From Sutcliffiella rhizosphaerae (GTDB lineage Bacteria > Bacillota > Bacilli > Bacillales > Bacillaceae_I): 38,370 bases of DNA. Positions 32,294 to 38,370 of this stretch are shown one piece after another. The DNA lies in assembly GCF_917563925.1 (NCBI RefSeq), contig NZ_CAKJTJ010000030.1:1-38370 (forward strand). Direction: 5' to 3'. Each line of letters starts with the position of its first letter. Position 1 is the stretch's first letter. Made by a program: the position numbers and the translations under genes. Below the pieces are notes generated by a model, which made no database searches, was not told the DNA's origin, and saw only the letters and a list, made by a program, of their open reading frames with translations.

Positions 32294-33505
32294 GTGAGCG
32301 TTCAAACAAACACAGCTAAGGAGTTTATAAATGACCCATACCATTTATTCCGACAGCTTCATTCTCATCAAGCTGTGCAATGGTTTCAATTTTTCAATTC
32401 GGAAGGCTGGTTAATCACCGGTTATAAAGAGGCAGAAGCTGCACTAAAGGACTCACGCTTTGTTAAGGAAATAAGTAATCATGTCCCTCCTGAAAGCTTA
32501 GGCACACCATCTGAAACATTAATGCCGGTTTTCAATCTGACAAATAATATGATGCTCTTTCGGGATGCACCTCACCACACAAGGCTTAGGGGACTTGTTA
32601 CAAAAGCCTTTACACCTCGAATGACTGAAAAATTAAGACCTACAATTGAGAAGATGGCCAATTATCTCTTAGACGAGATGAAAAATAAGCAGGAGCATGA
32701 ATTAATAGCCGATTTTGCCTATACTTTACCGGTAATGGTAATTGCAGAATTAATTGGCGTTCCTAATGAGGATAGAGAACAATTTAGAGAGTGGTCAGAT
32801 GCCTTCATAAAATTTATTGACTTGAACACAACAGAAGCTGATTTAGAAGCTGTAGCACCACAACTAAAAGAAGCAGATACATATATGAGAAACCTCATAA
32901 AAGCAAAGCGGATTGCACCAGCTGAAGATCTCTTGAGTGGGTTGATCGCAGTCTCAGACTCAGGGGATAAACTAAGTGAAGATGAGATGGTTGCAACTTG
33001 TCTGCTGTTATTAATTGCTGGTCATGAAACAACTGTGAATCTAATTACCAATGGATACTATTTGTTATTAAAACACCCATTTGAGATGGAGAAATTAATT
33101 AACGACTTAAGCCTAGTGAGCAACGCTGTAGAAGAGGTATTGCGTTTTGATCCACCGGTATTGCTAACAACTAGATGGATTTCTGAAGACTTGGAATTTT
33201 CCGGTCAAGCGTTAAAAAAAGCTCAAGTAGCCATGATTGCACTTGGGGCAGCAAATAGAGATCCTGCTGTTGTAGATAATCCAGATCTTTTTGATGTATC
33301 CCGTACTAATATAAAGCATTTGTCCTTTGCAAGTGGTGCTCATTACTGTCTCGGTGCCCCACTTGCCAGGTTGGAAGCAAATATAGCTTTAGAAACATTA
33401 ATTAAACGAATTCACAATGTTGAATTGTCAGAGGAACCGACGAGAAGGAATAACATTATTTTTCGCGGCTTTCAAGCATTGCATTTTAATGGAGAGATAA
33501 CATGA
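32294..33505 (+). CDS. Cytochrome P450
   Basis: Soluble heme monooxygenase of 403 aa. All P450 landmarks are present: I-helix oxygen motif AGHETT (242-247), K-helix E281-x-x-R284, and the heme loop FASGAHYCLG with C352. Nearest to class I bacterial families such as CYP107/CYP109 (compare B. subtilis YjiB and CypA). It starts at a GTG (32294) with GGGGGAG 7 nt upstream. No ferredoxin or reductase gene is adjacent, so redox partners must be elsewhere. Substrate unknown. Single gene. Confidence 0.95.
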   Translation: MSVQTNTAKEFINDPYHLFRQLHSHQAVQWFQFFNSEGWLITGYKEAEAALKDSRFVKEISNHVPPESLGTPSETLMPVFNLTNNMMLFRDAPHHTRLRGLVTKAFTPRMTEKLRPTIEKMANYLLDEMKNKQEHELIADFAYTLPVMVIAELIGVPNEDREQFREWSDAFIKFIDLNTTEADLEAVAPQLKEADTYMRNLIKAKRIAPAEDLLSGLIAVSDSGDKLSEDEMVATCLLLLIAGHETTVNLITNGYYLLLKHPFEMEKLINDLSLVSNAVEEVLRFDPPVLLTTRWISEDLEFSGQALKKAQVAMIALGAANRDPAVVDNPDLFDVSRTNIKHLSFASGAHYCLGAPLARLEANIALETLIKRIHNVELSEEPTRRNNIIFRGFQALHFNGEIT

Positions 33506-33647
33506 GTGAAGCTCATAAATAAAGGCTATTTTCGCAAACTTTGTTGCTTTTACGAACTTTATTAGATACTCGTAATAATCGTTACTGTCGTGCTCTTTTC
33601 CTGCATTTAGTTTCAGTCAATAGGACAAGTTTTCAATGAACATGCAC

Positions 33648-33675
33648 GTAAAAAGTCCAGAATCCGACTTTTTAC
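33648..33675 (+). terminator. Hairpin downstream of P450
   Basis: GTAAAAAGTC / GACTTTTTAC perfect 10-bp stem, 8-nt loop. 140 bp after the P450 stop. T-rich 3' arm but no separate U tract. Confidence 0.5.
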
Positions 33676-33723
33676 CGGTTACTAGCAACACTCTTTTAGA
33701 AAGAGCCTAAATAAAAGATAATA

Positions 33724-33766
33724 GGGAGTCTTCCAATAGCAATTAAAAATGCCTGGAACGACTCCC
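33724..33766 (-). terminator. Possible terminator of yfmL
   Basis: On the minus strand GGGAGTC-TTCC / GGAA-GACTCCC stem with one bulge and a long loop. 17 bp after the helicase stop. The T tract is weak (TATTATCTTTT). Confidence 0.45.
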
Positions 33767-33782
33767 TTGAAAAAGTAAGTAT

Positions 33783-35030
33783 TTATATCTTTTTCCCATT
33801 TCCTACGGTTCGATGATTCTTCTTCTTCCCATTACTATTTACAGCCTTTTTCTTTCCGCTAGTTATTAGGCGGCCGCCACTTTTTCTGGCCTTTAAATCT
33901 TCTTCTTCCATCAATTTCCCACTGAAAACTACTTTCTTTTCCAGCTTTATTCCCAGTTCTTTAGCAATTTGTTTTAATTTTCGTTCTTCCCGTTCAGTTA
34001 CGATTGAAATGACGGTCCCCTCTGCTCCTTGACGGCCAGTTCGCCCTGAACGATGGACATAACCCTCGATCTCTTCTGGAAAATCGTAGTGAATAACATG
34101 GCTTAACTCTTTAATATCCAAACCACGAGCTGCAACATCCGTTGCCAATAACACCGGATACTCGTCCTTGCGGAAGTTTTTCAAGGCATTTTCCCGTTCT
34201 TGTTTAGAAGAATCGGAATGGAGCAAGCCTACATTTAATTGCTTATAGATAAGTTTTTCCGTTAAGACAGCCAAATTTCCTATATCTCTGACAAATGCCA
34301 AGGCTTTTATCCCCGGTTCGCGTAAAAGGTTTGCTAATACGTTGGGCTTATCACGGTGATCTTTAATAACCGTATAAATATGTTTAACTTTTGCAGGTGG
34401 CAATTCATCTCGCGAGATAGTTACAATGGTAGGTTCCTTTAACAAATCGACTGCCTGTGTCTCTGTTTCTTTTTTCAAAGTAGCGGAGAATAAGAGTATT
34501 TGTCTGTCCTGCATGGAAGATTTAATAATATTTTCTATTGTTTTCTTATGTTCAGGTACAAGCAATTGATCCGCTTCATCCAACACAATGGTTGTCACTT
34601 CATGCATTTTAATTTTCTTCATTTGGATTAATTCTTGTAGGCGTCCTGGTGTTCCTACCAAAATATGTGGGCGTTTCTTTAATTTTTCTGTCTGCCTTTT
34701 TATATTTGCTCCACCGATAAAAGAAGCACCTGTTATATCGCTTCCGTCTGTCCACTTTTGGATTTCAGACAGAATTTGCATAGCAAGTTCCTTTGATGGT
34801 GCAACGATTACTGTCTGTGGATGCTGTTTTTTCGTATCTATACGTTCTATGATTGGAAGTAGGTATGCTAAAGTCTTACCAGTACCGGTCGGTGACTCCA
34901 CTAATACATCCTTTCCTTCCAGTATTAACGGAATTGCCTGTTCTTGAACGGCAGTGGCAGCATCGAAATTACTTTTCTCCCATATCTCTTTTAGGAATGG
35001 TTGCATTGTATCAATAAATGGTTTTGACAT
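33783..35030 (-). CDS. yfmL: DEAD-box RNA helicase YfmL
   Basis: ATP-dependent RNA helicase, 415 aa. In B. subtilis YfmL helps late 50S ribosome assembly. Seen in order: Q-motif-like ATAVQEQAIP, Walker A SPTGTGKT (46-53), TPGR, DEAD (in VLDEADQL), SAT, LLATDVAARGLDI, and HRSGRTGR. The C-terminal tail (about 365-415) is Lys/Asn/Gly-rich and basic, longer than in B. subtilis YfmL (376 aa), possibly an RNA-binding extension. Start at the ATG at 35030 because AAAGGAG precedes it; the frame continues 16 codons upstream. Confidence 0.93.
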   Translation of the reverse strand: MSKPFIDTMQPFLKEIWEKSNFDAATAVQEQAIPLILEGKDVLVESPTGTGKTLAYLLPIIERIDTKKQHPQTVIVAPSKELAMQILSEIQKWTDGSDITGASFIGGANIKRQTEKLKKRPHILVGTPGRLQELIQMKKIKMHEVTTIVLDEADQLLVPEHKKTIENIIKSSMQDRQILLFSATLKKETETQAVDLLKEPTIVTISRDELPPAKVKHIYTVIKDHRDKPNVLANLLREPGIKALAFVRDIGNLAVLTEKLIYKQLNVGLLHSDSSKQERENALKNFRKDEYPVLLATDVAARGLDIKELSHVIHYDFPEEIEGYVHRSGRTGRQGAEGTVISIVTEREERKLKQIAKELGIKLEKKVVFSGKLMEEEDLKARKSGGRLITSGKKKAVNSNGKKKNHRTVGNGKKI

Positions 35031-35178
35031 TTTATTCTCCTTTATAGCCCTCGTATGGGGTATTGCGCTACGTTTCATTCTACCCTTTTTTTAAGTTTGT
35101 TCCAATAGTTGAATAATCAATACATGAAATGGTTCATATAGGAAAAATTATAATTAGCAAATAAAAGGAGGATTATCC

Positions 35179-36705
35179 ATGAGTACGAATCAGTTTCATA
35201 AGCTTCCTAAAGGTCTGGAGTCCTATTGGCGAACGTCCACTACATTATCATCTTTTCCTACATTAAAGGAAGATAAAAGGGCGGATGTTTGCGTAGTCGG
35301 GGGCGGAATCACAGGAATTACCACGGCATACCAGCTAGTCCAAGAAGGGCTAAAAGTAATATTAATTGATGCTGATCAAATTTTAAATGGAACTACTGGC
35401 CATACGACAGCGAAAGTTACTGCCCAACATGGTCTGATTTATGATGAAATGATGCAGCATTTTGGACAAGAGAAGGCTAAACTATTTTATCAAGCAAATC
35501 AAGATGCCCTTCATTACATAAAAGATATGGTGGTTAAAAAAAGGATTGATTGTGATTACCACGAGCAAGATGCCATCATTTATTCACAATCTGAAGATGA
35601 TGATTTAAAAGTATTGAAGGAATATGAAGCATATGAAACTCTAGGTATCAATGGAGAGTTGGTGTATGATATTCCGTTATCTCTTCCTGTCAAATCTGTG
35701 GCAGTTATGAAAAATCAGGCACAGTTCCATCCACTTCAATATTTGCAAGCGTTGGTGGATGAAATGGTCCAAAATGGAACTGAGATATACGAGCACACAG
35801 TCGCGACCGATGTCGAGGAGTCCCAAGGCTTGTCTGTTGTTACTAAAAACGGATCCAAGGTTTCATGTGACTATATTGTTGCTGCCTCCCATTTTCCTTT
35901 TTACGATGGACAAGGGTTCTTTTTTACAAGAATGTATGCAGAGCGCTCCTATATATTAGCGGTTAAGACTGAAAAAACACCGCCAGAAGGAATGTATTAT
36001 AGTGCAGGGCAACCTACAAGATCACTTCGTTATGTAACTATTAATGGAGAAAAAGTCGCCCTTATTGGTGGGGAAGGGCATAAAACTGGACAAGGCAAGG
36101 ATACCCTTAAGCATTATGAGGCTTTAAGAACGTTTGGTGATGAGGTCCTTGGCGTAAAGGAAATTCTATATCGTTGGTCTGCCCAGGATTTATATACCCT
36201 TGATAAAATTCCTTATATCGGAAGGATTAATTCTGGTCATCCGAACATCTTTATTGCCACTGGATTCCGAAAATGGGGGATGACAAGTGGAACTGCCGCT
36301 GCGCTATTGATACAGGATATTATTATGAAACGGGAAAATAAGTATGAGCAACTTTTCTCCCCTTCACGATTTGTAGCAGATCCGAGCCTAAAAAAGTTTA
36401 TTTCCACCAATATGGACGTAGCTAGCCACCTTATTAATGGGAAGTTTGAACATCCCACTAAGACACCAGATGAACTTGGAATGGACGAAGGTGGGGTAGT
36501 CAATCTAAATGGCCGCCGTGCTGGCGCATATAAAGATGAAAATGGTGAATTGTTCTGTGTAGATACTACCTGCACCCATTTAGGATGCGAGGTGGAATGG
36601 AATCATGGTGATAGAAGCTGGGACTGCCCTTGTCATGGTTCACGATTCTCTATTCATGGCGATGTACTTGAGGGACCAGCAGACAAACCATTAGAGAAGC
36701 TTTAA
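35179..36705 (+). CDS. yhfW: FAD-dependent oxidoreductase with C-terminal Rieske domain, YhfW-like
   Basis: 508 aa. The N-terminal DAO-type FAD domain has the dinucleotide motif VCVVGGGITGITTAY (G41-x-G-x-x-G46) and TGHTTAKVTAQH (about 75-86). The C-terminal Rieske [2Fe-2S] domain has C465-T-H467 and C483-x2-H486, with C470 and C485 as possible disulfide partners. Electron flow between flavin and Rieske centre is likely; the substrate is unknown. Length matches B. subtilis YhfW (about 509 aa). Strong SD AAAGGAGG. Divergent from yfmL. It is 1.7 kb from the P450, but nothing shows that they work together. Confidence 0.9.
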   Translation: MSTNQFHKLPKGLESYWRTSTTLSSFPTLKEDKRADVCVVGGGITGITTAYQLVQEGLKVILIDADQILNGTTGHTTAKVTAQHGLIYDEMMQHFGQEKAKLFYQANQDALHYIKDMVVKKRIDCDYHEQDAIIYSQSEDDDLKVLKEYEAYETLGINGELVYDIPLSLPVKSVAVMKNQAQFHPLQYLQALVDEMVQNGTEIYEHTVATDVEESQGLSVVTKNGSKVSCDYIVAASHFPFYDGQGFFFTRMYAERSYILAVKTEKTPPEGMYYSAGQPTRSLRYVTINGEKVALIGGEGHKTGQGKDTLKHYEALRTFGDEVLGVKEILYRWSAQDLYTLDKIPYIGRINSGHPNIFIATGFRKWGMTSGTAAALLIQDIIMKRENKYEQLFSPSRFVADPSLKKFISTNMDVASHLINGKFEHPTKTPDELGMDEGGVVNLNGRRAGAYKDENGELFCVDTTCTHLGCEVEWNHGDRSWDCPCHGSRFSIHGDVLEGPADKPLEKL

Positions 36706-36713
36706 TTTTATTG

Positions 36714-36831
36714 AAAAGCGGAAGCGATTGACCAGCCCCAAAAAGCATTGGACGAGTTTGCGATAAGGTAGGTTTTTACCTTCTTGCCAAATCAGCTTAT
36801 GACCTTTCGGGGCTATTTCCGTTTAACCGCT
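36714..36831. repeat. Second type of dispersed Bacillaceae palindromic element
   Basis: Nested inverted pairs: AGCGG / CCGCT at the ends, AGCCCC (36734) / GGGGCT (36809), and a central AAGGTA-GGTTTT-TACCTT hairpin (36765-36782). I recognise the pattern AAAAGCGGAAGCG...AGCCCC...AAGCATTGGACG...GGGGCT as a common intergenic repeat in Bacillus relatives. It sits tail-to-tail between yhfW and the kinase gene and may act as a terminator for both. Confidence 0.7.
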
Positions 36832-36835
36832 GCCT

Positions 36836-38110
36836 TTAATGTGCCGCTACTCTTCCTTCCTGTCTTACTGAAGGGAAGGAGATTTTCACCTCAGTTCCTT
36901 TATTAGGCTCACTGGAATAATCAACCTTACCATTCATGCTGTCAATTATTCTTAAGGATACAGTTGTGCCAAGTCCTGTCCCTTTATCTTTCGTTGTATA
37001 AAAAAGGGTACCAATTCGAGATATTTGATCTTTTGTCATCCCTTTTCCAGTGTCTTTTATTATTATATGTATTCCGCTTTCGTTGAAAAATAAATTAAGG
37101 TGGACTCGACCATCCTGAGGAGTTGCCTCAATCGCATTTTTAACTATGTTGACAAAAGCCTGTTTGAGCTGACTCTTGTCTGTTTCCATCCAGACATTCT
37201 TTTCTAAGTAACTTTCAAGATGAACACCATTTTTAGTCGCAAGGGGGGTCAACAACAGTTGGACATCATGGAGAAGATCTCCTAGATTTACTTGTTCCAC
37301 CTTTTTAAATTCCGGTTTCGCGAAGTTAAGATAGTCATTTATTATTGCTTCAGCGCGAGCAAGTTCACTTAAAATGAGGCTAATAAATGGATGATTTTTT
37401 CCTTTATCATCTTTATGCATCAGCTGTAGAAATCCTTTTACAACGGTCAAAGGATTTCTTACTTCATGCGCTATAGATGCAGCCAGTTCTCCAAGAGTGT
37501 TAAGTTTTTCTGCTCGTCTAATTTCTTGTTTCATCATTTCTCTTTCTAATACTGCTTCATGGATTATCGAAGCAAAGCCGACTGCAATCATTTGAATTAA
37601 TCCAAAAAGGGAAATGAACAATAGGATTTCTGAAGCAACAATTATTACTTGTTGTGTTGATAAGTAGGCAAACAGTTTCGTGAAAAGCACTAAAGTTGGC
37701 CAAAGCCCAACAACAATTGATATCAAAAAACGCTCTTTTTTAGTTTCTAATCGATTAAATTTTTTTATCATTAAAAAAGGAAGAACGGCTATCACAATTC
37801 CACTAATAAATCCGAAAATTAATGTTTCTCCCCCTATATATGTCCTAGTACCTAAGATAGCAATAAGAACAATCAAGCCTGCTCTTGGCCCTCCATACAT
37901 TATGGCCATTACAAGAGGGACATAACGTAAATCCCATAATAGACCATACTCATAGTAGGAAAAAATGACGCAAAGACTCGCTGAAACACCTTGCAATATA
38001 CCGATAAAATAAGAGGATTGCCTAAACCTCCTATTTTCCGATACTACATAGTAAATCAATACTGGTGCAAGAATAATTAACACATGCAAAAGCAGCTTTT
38101 CAGCTAACAT
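36836..38110 (-). CDS. Sporulation-type histidine kinase, KinB-like
   Basis: 424 aa. Six hydrophobic segments in the first 185 residues with almost no extracytoplasmic domain (5TM/LytS-like sensor), then the kinase core: H215 in AASIAHEVRNPLTVVKGF, an N-box NIVKNAIEA, G1 DTGKGM, and G2 KGTGLGTTVSLRI. Size and plan match B. subtilis KinB (428 aa), which feeds phosphate into the Spo0F-Spo0B-Spo0A relay. No response regulator adjacent, as for phosphorelay kinases. The upstream sigma-H-like promoter and Spo0A box support a sporulation role. No symbol given, because several KinB paralogues exist in Bacillaceae. Confidence 0.88.
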   Translation of the reverse strand: MLAEKLLLHVLIILAPVLIYYVVSENRRFRQSSYFIGILQGVSASLCVIFSYYEYGLLWDLRYVPLVMAIMYGGPRAGLIVLIAILGTRTYIGGETLIFGFISGIVIAVLPFLMIKKFNRLETKKERFLISIVVGLWPTLVLFTKLFAYLSTQQVIIVASEILLFISLFGLIQMIAVGFASIIHEAVLEREMMKQEIRRAEKLNTLGELAASIAHEVRNPLTVVKGFLQLMHKDDKGKNHPFISLILSELARAEAIINDYLNFAKPEFKKVEQVNLGDLLHDVQLLLTPLATKNGVHLESYLEKNVWMETDKSQLKQAFVNIVKNAIEATPQDGRVHLNLFFNESGIHIIIKDTGKGMTKDQISRIGTLFYTTKDKGTGLGTTVSLRIIDSMNGKVDYSSEPNKGTEVKISFPSVRQEGRVAAH

Positions 38111-38151
38111 TCCAGACGCTCCCTACTACCAAAAGATAAATTTTTTAATTT

Positions 38152-38180
38152 ATATTCGACAATGTTAGGCAAATCCCTTT
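38152..38180 (-). promoter_or_regulatory. Sigma-H-type promoter overlapping a Spo0A box
   Basis: On the minus strand AAAGGGATT (8 of 9 to RNAGGAWWW), an 11-bp spacer, then GTCGAATAT (9 of 9 to RNNGAATWW). The -10 overlaps TGTCGAA (38155-38161), a perfect 0A box. The -10 lies 42 bp before the kinase ATG. Confidence 0.65.
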
Positions 38181-38249
38181 CTTGTAATAAAAATAATAAT
38201 TTTGAACAAAGGCGTTATATTATGTACATCGTTATTTTGGTATAACAAC

Positions 38250-38369
38250 AAGAGGCTGGGACAAAACTAAAGAACACAAACAAAAAGACGAACAATATAA
38301 TGGCCGACAATAAATACCGCTATTGATTTCCGTGCAAGACTTCGCTTTCCGCGGGTGACCCGCGAGCCT
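38250..38369 (-). repeat. Right terminal inverted copy of the dispersed repeat
   Basis: Exact reverse complement of 1-120. The element continues beyond the window: only its right half is visible here. Confidence 0.9.
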
Positions 38370-38370
38370 C

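Noticed and set aside
32294-36705. P450 plus FAD/Rieske protein as one redox system
   Set aside because: They are 1.7 kb apart with the divergent yfmL between them; the Rieske protein is a known stand-alone type, and nothing in the sequence links them.

Overview
The window reads as a low-GC, endospore-forming Bacillaceae chromosome. Spacing and Shine-Dalgarno (SD) sequences are Bacillus-like, and gene content overlaps the Bacillus subtilis yfk/yfl/yfm region: yfkF, yfkH-yfkI-yfkJ, yfkK, nos (yflM) and yfmL, with pfeT/zosA, ykvU, mreBH, htrC, yhfW and a kinB-like kinase interspersed. I see no rRNA, tRNA, CRISPR array, prophage, transposase or conjugation gene. Family names come from reading the proteins, not from a search.

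Layout. 1-466 is repeat DNA (half of a dispersed element, then a 51-bp tandem array). 520-5170 holds a chemoreceptor, methionine aminopeptidase, an OsmC-like protein, the YfkF-type exporter and a 46-aa zinc-ribbon microprotein in a frame easily missed. 5171-7647 is a probable Fe(II)-efflux ATPase (PfeT/ZosA) with PerR-like and Fur-like boxes upstream. 7672-12708 holds the yfkJ-yfkI-yfkH operon, yfkK, an acetyltransferase, a DUF457 membrane protein and several proteins under 60 aa. 12758-16204 is a two-component system (ArlRS/YkoGH type) followed by an HtrC-type protease. 16205-17357 is over 1.1 kb without a convincing intact gene: a small transcription unit with a possibly frameshifted membrane peptide, and a 14-unit array of about 21 bp. 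17358-22348 has a DUF1992 protein, a purine permease, a Nudix protein, small unknowns and MreBH. 22349-25350 has another 21-bp array, a 26-aa ORF, bacterial NO synthase and a YkvU flippase. 25494-28437 has a TspO-related protein, a dispersed palindromic element, an arylamine N-acetyltransferase, an NlpC/P60 peptidase and small membrane proteins. 28499-32084 is all on the minus strand: a lipoprotein that appears to start at ATT, a DinB-like protein, and a zinc-ribbon membrane protein paired with an S1C protease. 32294-38110 has a cytochrome P450, DEAD-box helicase YfmL, a FAD/Rieske protein and a KinB-like kinase preceded by a sigma-H-type promoter overlapping a Spo0A box.

How genes work together. 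Envelope and stress themes recur: two S1C proteases, a TCS, MreBH, peptidoglycan hydrolase-type and flippase proteins. Iron and redox themes also recur: PfeT, OsmC-like, NOS, P450, Rieske. Both window ends lie inside the same repeat in opposite orientation (120 bp identical), so the window looks like one assembly contig bounded by repeat copies. No single cluster is clearly a new defence or biosynthetic system. The most novel-looking items are the unannotated microproteins, the ATT-start lipoprotein, the recurrent 21-bp-period intergenic arrays and the zinc-ribbon/protease pair.
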